Assembly: GCF_910594005.1 (NCBI RefSeq)
Contig: NC_057815.1
Span: 62,820,052 to 62,884,051, forward strand
Length of the DNA: 64,000 nucleotides
Source of the DNA: Cervus elaphus
Taxonomy: Eukaryota; Chordata; Mammalia; Artiodactyla; Cervidae
Direction of reading: 5' to 3'
In this document: piece by piece, positions 11,094 to 21,710 of the stretch
How the letters are laid out: each line of letters starts with the position of its first letter
How positions within the stretch are numbered: position 1 is the first letter of the stretch
Notes under the pieces: generated by a model
Databases searched by the model: none
What the model saw: the letters and a program-made list of their open reading frames with translations, nothing else
What the model was told of the DNA's origin: nothing
Translations under genes and position numbers: made by a program

Positions 11094-12032
11094 TCATGTT
11101 TTAATGCGGTGAAACATGTGAACAATGGCTCGGCGGATCTCCTTTGTCTTGGCGCTATAAATGAGAGGGTTAAGCACAGGAGGCACGAAGAGGTAGATGT
11201 TGGACAAAAGGACATGGATGAATCCTGGCACATTTTTCCCAAAGCGGTGCACCATGGAGACCCCAATCATTGGTACATAAAATGCAAGTACAGCCAAGAT
11301 ATGTGACACACATGTGTTGAGAGCTTTGAGGCGTTCTTCATGGGAGGCAATGGCCATGACTGAGCGCAGAATGAGCACATAGGAGAGGAAGATAAATAAC
11401 AAGTCCATGCCAAACGTGGAAATAAGAACAAAGAGTCCATAGACGATATTGATTGTGATATCAGCACAGGCCAGCTTCATCATGTCTGGGTGGAGGCAGT
11501 AGGAGTGGGAAAGGACATTGGATCTGCAGATAGGCAGCCTCTGGATGAGGAAGAAAAGAGGAAAAAGGATGATGAAGCTCCGAGCAGTCACAGCTAAACC
11601 CATTCCAGCGATGACTTCATTAGTGAGCACAGTGGCATAGCGCAAGGGATCACAAATGGCCACATAGTGGTCAAAGCTCATGGCCAGCAGAATGCCTGAC
11701 TCCATCATGGAGAAAGAATGAATGAGGAACATCTGGATTAGGCAGGCATGAAAATCAATGGTGCGGGCACTGAGGCAGAAGGTTCTGAGCACAGTAGGCA
11801 GTGTGGCCACGGACATGGCCATGTCACTGAGAGACAGCATGGACAGGAAGTAGCACATGGGCTGATGCAGGCTGGGCTCCGCTCTCACAGCCTGCAGGAT
11901 CACCGAGTTGCCCCTGAGAGCCACAGCGTACATCACACAGAGGGGTCCCGCTAGCCAGAGTTGAGCGCTCTCCAGGCCAGGGATCCCAGTCAGAAGGAAG
12001 AAGGCAGGGCGAGTGGCATTGAATGACCCCAT
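11094..12032 (-). CDS. OR51I2: Olfactory receptor family 51, OR51I2-like (copy B)
   Basis: An intact 312-residue single-exon class I odorant receptor, about 92% identical to the copy at 1118. It has the same landmarks: sequon N5-A-T, LLTGIPGLE, TM1 GN, HSYCLHPD, KALNTCVSH and PPVLNPLIYS. The key oddity is at the end of helix 3, where DRY is D-H-Y: R122 is His because codon CGC became CAC (plus-strand change at 11668). This arginine is central to G-protein coupling in class A receptors, so the copy may be impaired despite the open frame. Other differences from copy A cluster at the N terminus, around residues 160-165 and near the last extracellular loop, while residues 41-158 differ at only two sites. 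The start has a strong context (GCC ATG G). Calling it a functional gene is less certain than calling the family. Confidence 0.92.
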   Translation of the reverse strand: MGSFNATRPAFFLLTGIPGLESAQLWLAGPLCVMYAVALRGNSVILQAVRAEPSLHQPMCYFLSMLSLSDMAMSVATLPTVLRTFCLSARTIDFHACLIQMFLIHSFSMMESGILLAMSFDHYVAICDPLRYATVLTNEVIAGMGLAVTARSFIILFPLFFLIQRLPICRSNVLSHSYCLHPDMMKLACADITINIVYGLFVLISTFGMDLLFIFLSYVLILRSVMAIASHEERLKALNTCVSHILAVLAFYVPMIGVSMVHRFGKNVPGFIHVLLSNIYLFVPPVLNPLIYSAKTKEIRRAIVHMFHRIKT

Positions 12033-12102
12033 GGCAGGAGGAAGCCAGAGAGCTTTCCAGGGTCAGACCTTCTGATTTAGCGATTTCTGAGAGCTGCACT
12101 TA

Positions 12103-12126
12103 CTGGAAGAGGAGGAATCAGGGAGT
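12103..12126 (-). other. Probable splice acceptor of the OR51I2 copy B coding exon
   Basis: The same pyrimidine tract and AG as in copy A, at the exact 9976-base offset. The exon would start at 12102, 70 bases before the ATG. Its preservation in both copies supports real use, though this stretch is also inside the near-identical tract. Confidence 0.55.
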
Positions 12127-12195
12127 AAAAGACAGAGCCTATGTTCTACACAGTTTAAACTGATGCATTCATGAAGTCACTTGTTTTGGAAAAAT

Positions 12196-13149
12196 ACAGG
12201 CAAACTTCTTTTCTTCATATTTTATGATCATCAAGTCATGGGATGGGCTACATATTCCTCTGTTTTATGAAAGAAGGGCAATAATGACAAATACTTAGAT
12301 GTGTCAATTAGTTACAAAGAACATGTTCACACTATGGTATCTACAATTTTAATAACATTTTGGAATGGAAATAGGTTAATTAACCTTCATAGAGAACTAT
12401 TACAAAAGGACATTGGGAGTTTGACTCATCAGTAACTGTACAAGTATTTAAATTTTTCCTTCAGTGTTGTTTGATTCAGACATGTCACTAATTAATGATA
12501 GCATACCCCAAATCTAGTCTGAATTATGATGTATGTTTGGTCAGGGAGGAGAACGGGCAGTGGGATTTTGATGAAATTGACTGCCTGTGGATATCAGCTT
12601 TTTACTGGCTGAGTTGCTGCAAAAAAGCAACAAAGAAACCTTTTATTTGTGCAAAGGTATGAAGTTGTTTCTGTCTGGGGAAAAATTATGAATTTTCCCC
12701 TAAATCTGATACAGGTATACTAGCATTCAGGTTGTCTAAAGACCATAGTTTCTTCTTAATTTTTTAGTTGAAACAGCTGATGTAAGGACCATAGTTTTAA
12801 ATCTATGTCATAGTCATTCATGTTTAGATATGCTCATCTATTTATGGCTATAGTTTATGACTAACTGATTTCTTTTTCTCTGAGGGACTTTAATATACAT
12901 TTTTTTATATATGTACTGGGAAACTTTCTACATCTTTTTCTCAGAATTAATAAAAAGAGAACAAAGTTAGATCATTTGTGCTGGCTCAGCTGTTAGTCTA
13001 AGTTGTGGAATTGGCAGTGACCACTTCACTCCTATTTTTCTGAAGCTTTCTTGTGCCCAAGTCCTGCTTTCCTTCCTCACCCTGCAGCAATGTTAGTGAA
13101 TCATAGAAACATTGATCTCAAGGAATCTGACTCTGGAAAGTGACAATCT
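12196..13149. other. Upstream flank of OR51I2 copy B, no gene
   Basis: Aligns with copy A to about 12745. The rest is copy-B-specific AT-rich sequence without recognisable genes. Confidence 0.4.
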
Positions 13150-13265
13150 AGAGAAGTATGGTGAATCACTCAGAGTTACACAAGCAGATAGTGGCTGTTC
13201 CAGGATTAGAACCCCAAGGCCAAGGACAGTCCCACTTATTCTGTTCACTCAGCTGAGATACTGCT
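13150..13265 (+). repeat. MIR SINE remnant
   Basis: The order of phrases (agaagtatggtgaatcactcagagttacac … agtggctgttccaggattag … aacccc) matches the 3' half of MIR. It is old and diverged. Confidence 0.55.
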
Positions 13266-13813
13266 ATCTGATGACCTCCGTCCACTCAGTCTCTCTCTTC
13301 TTCACCCTACCCTTTTCCCAGTATAACCCTTTCTCAGGGCAGGGTTAAACCCTCTCAGGACAGTCAGCTAGTTCACCCCTACTGGGTTTGAGAACTCACC
13401 AGAGAACAGACTGACAAGAGACATCCAAGGCCAACACATTCTTCTATCTGCTCAAGTGCATTCATGCCTGCCTCTTTTATATCTCACTCTAAGCCCCAAG
13501 AGGAGAGCAGTGGGGCTGACTTGGTGCCTGAAAACTCGTTAGTAAGATCTTATTCTCTTGAGGACTTTCACGAGTACTGACAAGAAGCACTTTTAGCTGA
13601 AAAAGAACTCTGCAATCTGCCACACCAGTTCTCTCCCCAGTACAACACACTGCTTAGTGAAGGCTGGGCAGGCATGTAAGACAGGAGCTCATTATCTTTA
13701 AAGAAATCCCAGAATTACGTGACATATTGAGCTAGCCCAATAAATAAGGTATAATCAGAAAATAACTAAGTTTTCTTATCGTACTGAATTTATTGAAAAA
13801 TGCTTAGTTCTTT

Positions 13814-14044
13814 TTTAAAATGAATTTTTATTGTACTATTATTGACTTACAATGTTGTGTTAGTTTCTATTGCACAGGGAAGTGAGTCAGTTATATATCT
13901 ATATCTATATATCTATATCTATATCTGTATATATAGCCTCTTCTTTGGGTTTCCTTCCCGTTTAGGTCGCCACAGAGCACTGGGTAGGGGTCCCTGAGCT
14001 CTACAGTAGGTTCTCATTAGTTATCTATTTCATACAAAGTATCA
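13814..14044 (-). repeat. L1 3' UTR fragment inserted after the duplication
   Basis: Antisense mammalian L1 3' end (attgacttacaatgttgtgt … tctacagtaggttctcatta) containing an internal (tatatc)n tract at about 13892-13938. A 9-bp target-site duplication, tagttcttt, flanks it at 13805-13813 and 14045-14053. Copy A has the empty site near 5935. Confidence 0.85.
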
Positions 14045-14053
14045 TAGTTCTTT

Positions 14054-14492
14054 GCCTTCACCTTTGTAGAACCATATTTTCTTCTGATCAGAAGTGACAA
14101 AAACAACATGACAGCTCTCTCTAACATGCAGCACCCAGGAAATGGTTAACCTTCTTGTGCATTACTATTGCCCTACCTCAAGATGGCAATAGTCTTCTAT
14201 TTAATCCTGCTATCTGAAGAGCAAGATGGCTTTTATCACACTACTTAAATTTTCAAGTGTAACAAGAAACCAGTCTGCTATGTCCCTTTTCCCCTACAAC
14301 TCAGAGGACAAAAGCTCCTGAGTAGAATCCTTGAGGAAACTCTCTTTTTATTCAAGAACAGTGGGATGTACCTCCATATTGCTTTCTCTTGCATGTAGGA
14401 TGTGGGATGGGAGACAGCTCTTTCCAATTATTCTCTTCAGAAATCTTTATTTAGATCCTCTAATTTATAACTCTTTACACCTTTGATTAGGG
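14054..14492. other. Single-copy duplicated block, no gene
   Basis: Aligns with 8885-9280 in copy A. No coding or repeat signature was found. Confidence 0.45.
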
Positions 14493-14705
14493 CAGAGTTT
14501 CTCAACCTCAGCAGTGTTAATAATTTGTTTTGGATAGTTCTTTGTTGTGATGTGATGTCTTGTGCATGGTAAGAATTCTAGCAGTGTCACTGGTCTTTAC
14601 CTAACCTATGCTCTACCCCCATTAGGACAATAAAAAATGCCACCAGACATTGACACGTGTGCCATGCAGTACAAAAGAACCTTTGGTTTAGAACCACTGA
14701 ATTTT
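14493..14705 (+). repeat. hAT/Charlie-like DNA transposon remnant
   Basis: It begins 'gcagagtttctcaacctcag' and ends with the near-complementary 'ggtttagaaccactga'-type terminus, the layout of short non-autonomous hAT elements. The exact subfamily is not assigned. Confidence 0.5.
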
Positions 14706-14905
14706 ACAAAGGAGTGTATAAGTCAGCTAACTGGTTCTATGAAAATCAAAATTTCCCATGGTCATTCTTTAAAAAGATTATAGCCTTTATCTTCATATAT
14801 CAACTGGTCTAAGATACACAGGATTCATTTTAAAATTCTGTTTCATGTACAAAGCATTTCAAACTCTTAGAACATTAGAATTTCTCATGTCAAAAGTGTG
14901 GTCTG
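14706..14905. other. Intergenic, nothing recognised
   Basis: AT-rich, with no feature identified. Confidence 0.3.
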
Positions 14906-15292
14906 TGCATGAATTAGGAAAGAATTTCCTGACATGTGGCAGAATGAGAGGTGAATAGAGCTTATTAGAGAGAGAGATGATCTTAGAATAGTGGGCCGGC
15001 TCAAAGGAAAGTGGACCCCTTTCAAGGGCTACTAGCCAATTTTTACAGTCTCAAGACAAAATTCCTGCAGGAACAGTGGAATTAGGTGATTGGTTAGGAT
15101 GCTATAGGGTGGGTATTTTACCTAATATGGGGTCAGAGAGTTGGCTAGGGTAAGTCAGGGGGCTTGGTAACAGTTGCTATGGGGCTTGGTCAGTTCTGGA
15201 GAATTTTGTCCTGTGACTTTGGTAAAGGGTTCCACATCTGTCGCCTTGGTGTAGGGCTCAATAATGATCTCTCAGCTCAAATCCCTGTTATA
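14906..15292. repeat. Possible LTR-like or unclassified dispersed repeat
   Basis: A compositionally distinct, GC-richer block (…gggccggctcaaaggaaagt … tgtagggctcaataatgatc) between AT-rich flanks. It resembles a solitary LTR in size and texture, but no family is recognised and no target duplication was found. Confidence 0.25.
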
Positions 15293-16315
15293 TTTCTTTC
15301 TTTCTTTTTTAACTGAACCTCTTGCAGATTCTTAAACAAATATGCCATTTCATGACCATGTGCATCTGTATTTGGTCTTTATTACATCCTCTGCTGGGAA
15401 TTTTTGCCACCTAAAACATTTCCTAGTGAATCCTACAGCTGTAAGAACCTTACCTGGTTATTTAATTATTTTTCTAATCTCTTGTGCTTTTTTGTGATTG
15501 TTTGTGAATGTGACATTTCCCTATTTCTGGTTTTATCAAATGCTACTGAAACTTTACATAAATCACCCATTTTGTGTCTTACTCATTACATTATCCTCAA
15601 TATCTAGCTCAGTGCCTGGGGCTTTTTTGACCCTTGGAAAGAATGAATAGAGAAAATTATTTTCAGCTTCATAGTCACAGAAACCATATCTTATCCAGAG
15701 TCTGGCTTGACTTCACATGATGTAGGCATTTAGAAGTTTATATTGGAATGGAGTCAGTCCATGTCAGTGTACATAATCACAGAAATGGCTAAAGGTTTTC
15801 TCACAAATAAGCAATTTTAACATGTAACCTAAGATAGAGTCATCCACATTCAGTGCCATTCATGAGGTTTCAAAATTTCTCTAAAAAGAAGTTGAGGGAA
15901 ATTTCTAAGGTGAGGAAATAATATGGAATGCACAACTAACCATTTTCAGGATATTAAGTGGTATTTGGCCTCTTTTAACCCAGAGTTTGACTCTTCTTCT
16001 GGTCCCAGTTATTTCCTCCCAAATACTGTCTACCTCTTAACCTTACCAGGAATGTTTAAGGTGTTGTCAATGAATTTATTCACAATTTCCTCAGACTATC
16101 ATCATAAAACTCAATATGGGAACTATAAAAAAGGAAGGAGTCTGGTTACTCTTCTTTCCCCACAGTATATATTGGGTACTCAATTTATTTTTTAAATTAT
16201 AAAACTAGTGAATAAATAAATTAGCCAAAAACCATTTTTAAGTAGCAAGTATTTGCTTAGACTTGATTAAATTTTCAGATTATGATGTATGAATCCTACA
16301 TCTATATTAGTTATC
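15293..16315. other. Intergenic, nothing recognised
   Basis: No supportable gene. Short open frames (for example at 15404-15607 and 15923-16195) have no recognisable homology or domain. Confidence 0.4.
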
Positions 16316-16690
16316 AATTGATATGTAACAAATTACCAAAAAAAAAAAAAAAAACCCTCAGTAGCTTAATACTATTAACTCTATAAGTGATGAACTTTGT
16401 GTCTTATTTATGAAGGACCAGTGATTGGCTTGGTTGAGTGGTTCCAGCTAAGATTTTCTCATGAGGTTGCAGTCAAACTGCTGGTCAGGGGTGCAGTTCA
16501 TGAAGAATTGACTAGGTCTGGAGGACCCTCCTCCAAGTTAACATGGGTGTTGGCAGGAGGCTTCAGTACCTGGTTGCTTAACTCTCTCCACAGGACTGTC
16601 TGTGATGCACCTTCCTCCAGAAGGAGACAAGATGGATGGTGCAATCTTTCACCTCTAATCTGAAAAATGGATGATGCAATGTTACACCTC
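16316..16690 (-). repeat. Ancient MaLR/MLT-like LTR remnant
   Basis: The opening 'tgtaacaaattacc' is followed by phrases such as 'tctcatgaggttgcagtcaa' and 'gttggcaggaggcttcagta', an order seen in old mammalian dispersed repeats with a MaLR-type 3' end. The family assignment is tentative. Confidence 0.45.
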
Positions 16691-16826
16691 CTCATTAAAA
16701 AAAAAAAAAATCTAGTTTTTGTTTCACACATGATCATTTACTTCTTATTTTGTTACTTATAAGTGTCCCTAAGTCCACCCATACACAATGGGACAATATT
16801 GCACAGGGGTATTGCCTACCAGCATA

Positions 16827-17040
16827 CTGCTTCCCAGGTGGCTTGGTGGGTAGAGAATCCGCCTGCAATGGCGGAGCTGCAGGAGACATGGATTCGATCC
16901 CTGTCTGAGTTGGGAAATCTGGAGGAGGAAGTGACAAACGACTCCAATATTATTGCCTGGATAATCCCATGGACAGAGGAGCCCGGTGGGCTACAGTTCA
17001 TGGGGTCACAGAGAGTTGGACATGACTGAGCACACACATA
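16827..17040 (+). repeat. Bov-tA SINE
   Basis: tRNA-derived head (cttcccaggtggcttggtgg…ggattcgatccctgtctgag) plus the BovA body, ending in a short (ca)n stretch. Confidence 0.88.
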
Positions 17041-17313
17041 CATATATGCATGTCTGTAGCTGGGGATCTTTGGGGGCAGGAGAAAATTAATGTTAAAGCA
17101 TGTGTTGATGATTTTAAGAATAATTTTTAGGATTTAAAATATTTATCTCAAAGCAAAAAAGAAAAAAATACAGGAAAGTTCCATGGATTAATTGGTTGTA
17201 AATAATTTGGTGTTCAAATCACTACCATCGTCCTGTAATTTTTCTCTTTTCGTTTCTCATTCTTTTTCTCTTCTTTCTGCTTTTGACTCTACTCCCCTTT
17301 CTTGTAGATATTT
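17041..17313. other. Intergenic, AT/TC-rich
   Basis: No gene is visible. A pyrimidine-rich stretch runs from about 17230 to 17345. Confidence 0.3.
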
Positions 17314-17321
17314 CTCTTATT

Positions 17322-17457
17322 AATTATGTTTTTTTTTTTTTTTTTTCTGACTGCTCAGCACAGCTTGTGGGATCTTAATTCCCTCACAGGAGACAGAAAC
17401 TCAGTCTCCAGCAGTGGAAGTGCAGAGTCCTAACCACTGGACATCTAGGGAATTCCC
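17322..17457 (-). repeat. CHR-type tRNA-derived SINE
   Basis: A poly-T start is followed by 'cagcttgtgggatcttaatt … gcagtggaagtgcagagtcc … aaccactggacatctaggga', the reverse complement of the cetartiodactyl CHR SINE. An 8-bp duplication, ctcttatt, flanks it at 17314-17321 and 17458-17465. Confidence 0.8.
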
Positions 17458-17465
17458 CTCTTATT

Positions 17466-17782
17466 TCTTCTTATTTTCTCATGTTTTCTTCTTTCCCAGC
17501 TCTCTTCTTTTTTCTTCTTTTTCCTATAATCTGGTCCATTTATCCTTCTTTATCTTCTTCCACAGCAACAGCTGTGGTAGAATTGGTGTCTTCAGCTTGA
17601 CATCATCAAACCATAGGTTTCAGCTCATGCTGTTCCGTATCTCCTTCACACTGAAGAAAACAAAGCCAAACAAACCAAAATAAACAAAAGAAAACAAAAC
17701 TCTAATTCTGCATTGCCCAAGTCATTTGAAACCATCTCTATTTATTCAATCAATATATAGAGAGTTTTGACTAAGTGCCAAA
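17466..17782. other. Intergenic, pyrimidine-rich then A-rich
   Basis: A TTC-rich stretch is followed by a CAAAA-rich stretch near 17655-17700. No gene was found. Confidence 0.3.
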
Positions 17783-18002
17783 GGGCTTCCCAGGTGGCCC
17801 TAGTGGTAAAGAACCCACTGCCAAAACAGGAGACACAGGAGATGTGGGTTCTATCCCTGGGTCAGGAAGATCCCTTGGAGGAGGGGATGGTGACCCACTC
17901 CAGTATTCTTGCCTGGAGAATCTCATGGACAGAAGAGCCTGGAGGGCTACAGATCATAGGGTGGCAAAGAGTTGGATATGACTGAAGCAACTTAGCAGGC
18001 AC
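17783..18002 (+). repeat. Bov-tA SINE
   Basis: Full head and body (gggcttcccaggtggcccta … gaagcaacttagcaggcaca), moderately diverged. Confidence 0.9.
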
Positions 18003-19020
18003 ACAGGCATGTATAGCTTAATATCTCAGCATTAGCAAGACTTAAAATATGACAATATATTTTTAGTTTTAATTTTATTTTCTTCAACCTTCTCTTACTT
18101 CTCTGAAATTCCTTGTTGTTGTCTATCATCTCTATAAACACCATCCAAATGGGCTTTACTGTTTTGTTCACAATTGTGTCTACATTATTTAAATATTGTA
18201 GGACACCTGTTGGGTTTGTAATAAGCATCTGTTGACTAAATGAACTTATGCTCTTTGTTCTTTTAGATGAAAAGAGCAATGAAAGACACATTATATATAT
18301 GTCTCTTGCTTAAACATCTTTGAAATTTTAGGGTCTTCTCTGTTCAAATGTTTCTAATTACTTGCATAATATATGCCCAGTTACTCCCACAATATTTCTT
18401 ACTTTCTTGGTAACTCTCCTTTCACATGGACTGTGATGAACTCACTTGTTAGATTTCTAACTGGACAACTTCTCTTAGAGAAGGATCACACTTTGTCTTG
18501 ATATTGCTACATCTCCAGGTCCTAGGAAAGCAGGAAAGTGCTTGGAGTGTAGCATATAGTGATGTCTATTGAATTCATGTGTTAGTTGTGATCTAACCCA
18601 GGAAACAAAAACTATGGTCTATTTATGGTTCAATGGAATATAAAGACCACATCAGTTCCTTTAATTATGAAAAATTAATGTAAAAACTTCTTAACCAATT
18701 ATTAAATAATGCATAAGACCAAAAGAGATTATGATGGTGTCACTGGAGGTGATAACTTCAGGAAGTAGCTTCTAACTACAGGACTTAAAGAATAAGGGCA
18801 GAGTTTTGAAATTATTAATTCTTACAATCTTGAGGGAATAGCGGTGAAGAGCTGAAACTCAGTCTGGAGAAGAAGGTACTGTTTTGGTGATGCTGGGATC
18901 TCGAGTTCAGACAAGAGGTCTTATATAACTAAGATTTACTTCTCTGAAATGTGAGGGACAGGGAACTTCTCTGGCTTGTTCAGAGACCTTTAAGAGGTCA
19001 CATTAGACCCCTTCTGGAGT
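18003..19020. other. Intergenic, nothing recognised
   Basis: AT-rich. No reading frame with recognisable homology and no clear repeat. Confidence 0.4.
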
Positions 19021-19231
19021 TTTGTTGCTGTTTAGTCACTAAGTCATGTCTGATTCTTCGTGACCCCATGGGCAATAGCCTACCAGGCTCCTCTGTCTTT
19101 GGGATTTTCCAGGCAAGAATACTGGAGTAGGTTGCCATTTCCTTCTTCAGGGGATCTTCTCAACTAAGGGATTGAATCCAGGTATCCTGCTTTGGCAGGC
19201 AGATTCTTTACACTGAGCCACCAGAGAAGTT
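19021..19231 (-). repeat. Bov-tA SINE
   Basis: Reverse complement, from 'gttgctgtttagtcactaag' to the tRNA head 'cactgagccaccagagaag'. Confidence 0.88.
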
Positions 19232-19783
19232 CTTGGAAAGCTATAAAATGGAACCAGCTAGTACATTGGAAAGAATCATTGTTGCTCCAGTGCAAAAGTA
19301 TTGCTGGGGTAACACGGAAAGCAACAAAAATCAATCTTCCTTCTTGCTCGAGTTTCCAAGCACATCCTATTTGCAGATCTGGGGAACTGATTGGAAAGTG
19401 AGAAATGGAGTTTACATAGACCCAGTATCACAAGAAATAATGTAAATGTGTAATTGAGACTGAGAGACAATGATTAAATAACTAGTACAATAAAACAGAG
19501 TGAACTTACTCTTGGAACTTGTTTACAGAGATTTCAAAAGATCCAAGAAATGGACCTGCTGTTGCTAATAAAACTTAGAGATGTGCCAGTATAATCCACA
19601 GGCTGAAGCCTCAAGGTGGGATCACCAAAACTGAAGCCAGGGTGATTTGAACTGGCAAAAGCTGGAGCTGTGGAAGAAATGAAACACACGCCAGGGACTT
19701 CTTTAGGCAGGAGAATGGAGGCAGTGACATAATCTCTGTGTGCCAGTGCTTCCTAACCACTGAATGTGTCTGGCAGCTAGCTG
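19232..19783. other. Intergenic, nothing recognised
   Basis: No supportable feature. Confidence 0.3.
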
Positions 19784-20325
19784 ACATTCAGTTTAGTTCA
19801 GTTCAGTCACTCAATCGTGTCCGACTCTGTTCAACCTCATGGATTGCAGCATACCAGGCTTCCCTGTCCATCACCAATTCCCAGAGCTTGCTCAAACTCA
19901 TGTCCATTGAGTCAGTGATGCCATCCAACCATCTCCTCCTCTGTCATCCCCTTCTCCTCCTGCCTTGAATCTTTCCCAGCTTCAGGGTTTTTCCCAATGA
20001 GACAGTTCTTTACATCAGGTGGCCAAAGTATTGGTGCTTCAGCTTCAGCATCAGTGCTTCCAATGAATATTCAGGACTGGTTTCCTTTAAGTTTGACTTG
20101 TTTGATCTCCTTGCAGTTGAAGGGACTACTGAGTGTCTTCTCCAATACCACAGGTCAAAAGCACAAATTCTTTGGCACTCAGCTTTCTTTATAGTCCAAC
20201 TCACACATCCATGCATGACTACTGGAAAAACCATAGCTTTGACTAGATGGATCTTTGTCAGCAAAGGAATACCTCTGCTTTTTTAAAAAAAAATAATTTA
20301 TTTTTTATTGAAGGATAATTGCTTT

Positions 20326-21710
20326 CCAAGATTCTGTTTGTGTCTTCCAAGAGACTATTTCCCAGTCCTGTGTAAGTTCTAGCAGCTCTATGGTGGGGTT
20401 AATGGCGACCTCCTCCAAGAGGGCTTATGCCATACCCAAGTCTGGTGCACCCAGCCATACCCAAGTCTGCTCCACCCAGAGCCCCTGACCCTGGTCAGTC
20501 CACTGTTGACCCGTACCTCCACAGGAGACACTCAAACACAGTTTTGTCTCAGTGTCTGTGGGGTCTCTGGGTGCTGGTGCACATGCAGTTTGTTTGAGCC
20601 CTCTGAGAATCTCTGATGGGTATAAGGTTTGATTCTAAATGCGATTTTGCCCCTCCTACCATCTTGCTGGGGCTTCTCCTTTGCCCTTGGATGTGGGGTA
20701 TCTCCTCACAGTTGCTCCAGCTCCTACTGTTTTACTGGGGTTTCTCTGACCTTGCATGTGGGGTGTCTCCTCACAGTTGCTCCAGCACCTACTGTTTTAC
20801 GGGGGTTTCTCTGACCTTGCGTGTGGGAGTCTCCTCACAGTTGCTCCAGCACCTACTGTTTTACTGGGGTTTCTGTGACCTTGGATATGGGGTATCTCCT
20901 CACAGTTGCTCCAGCTCTTACTGTTTTACTGGAGTTTCTCTGACCTTGGATATGGGGTATCTCCTCACAGTTGCCCCACCTCCTACTGTTTCACTGGGGT
21001 TTCTCTGACCTTGGATGTGGGGTATCTCCTCATGGCCGCTGCTCCTGACCTTGACTGTGCAGCCGCTGCTCCAGCTGCCATCCCATGGCTTCATGGCAAA
21101 TAGATGGGGAAACAGTGGCAGACTTTATTTTGGGGGGCTCTTAAATGACTGCAGATGGTGACTACAGCCATGAAATTAAAAGATGCTTGCTCCTTGGGAG
21201 AAAAGTTATGACCAACGTAGACAGCATACTAAACAGCAGAGGCATTACTGTATCAACAAGGGTCATCTTGTCAAAGCTATGGTTTTTCCAGTAGTCATGC
21301 TTGGATGTGAGAGTTGGACTATAAAGAAAGCTGAGTGCCAAAGAATTGATGCTTTGAACTGTGCTGTTGGAGAAGACTCTTGAGAGTCCCTTGGTCTGCA
21401 AGGAGATCCAACCAGTCCATCCTAAAGGAAATCAGTCCTGAGTAGTCATTGAAAGGACTGATGCTGAAGCTGAAACTCCAATACTTTGGCCACCTGATGT
21501 GAAGAATTGACTCATTGGAAAAGACCCTGATGCTAGGAAAGACTGAAGGCAGGAGGAGAATGGGATAACAGAGGATGAGATGGTTGGATGGCATTACCAA
21601 CTCAATGGACATGAGTTTGAGTAAACTCCAAGAGTTGGTGATGGACAGGGAGGCTTGGCGTGCTGCAGTCCATGGGTCTGCAAAGAGTCAGACATGACTG
21701 AACTGAACTG
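20326..21710 (+). mobile_element. BovB-type composite with VNTR, inserted in the L1
   Basis: It has a 9-bp target duplication, aattgcttt, at 20317-20325 and 21711-21719, and the L1 3' UTR resumes without loss after it. Inside, a unique 5' portion (20326-20660) is followed by about six 64-bp repeats (20660-21045), and then directly by the BovB 3' region from about 21085 (cttcatggcaaatagatggg…) to its 3' end. Relative to the BovB at 51019 about 2.6 kb of ORF is missing, so this is a non-autonomous form. Confidence 0.75.
20660..21045 (+). repeat. Minisatellite/VNTR, about six units of 64 bp
   Basis: The phrase 'ggggtatctcctcacagttg' or a close variant recurs at about 20696, 20760, 20823, 20890, 20955 and 21019. 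Between occurrences is 'ctactgttttactggggttt…gaccttgga'. Diverged units of the same kind are seen at the 5' end of the BovB at 51019. Confidence 0.85.

Larger units (their letters stand above)
10500..14700. repeat. Segmental duplication, copy B (contains OR51I2-like gene 2)
   Basis: Counterpart of 460-9400. Homology is strongest across the OR gene and its first ~190 upstream bases (a few percent difference) and much weaker outside (about 15-25%). Specific to this copy are an L1 fragment at 13814-14044 with its own target-site duplication and the absence of most SINE/BovB insertions found in copy A. Edges are approximate. Confidence 0.8.

Noticed and set aside
16827..16930. tRNA-like A/B-box sequences in this and other Bov-tA heads as tRNA genes
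   Set aside because: They are tRNA-derived SINE heads joined to BovA bodies. No intact cloverleaf or anticodon context is expected.
20616..21008. 130-codon repetitive frame that might look like a repeat protein
   Set aside because: It is translation of the 64-bp VNTR inside a transposon-derived composite. The unit length is not a multiple of three, and there is no homology.
20660..21045. Regularly spaced repeats as a CRISPR-like array
   Set aside because: Units are head-to-tail with no unique spacers, and the genome is mammalian.
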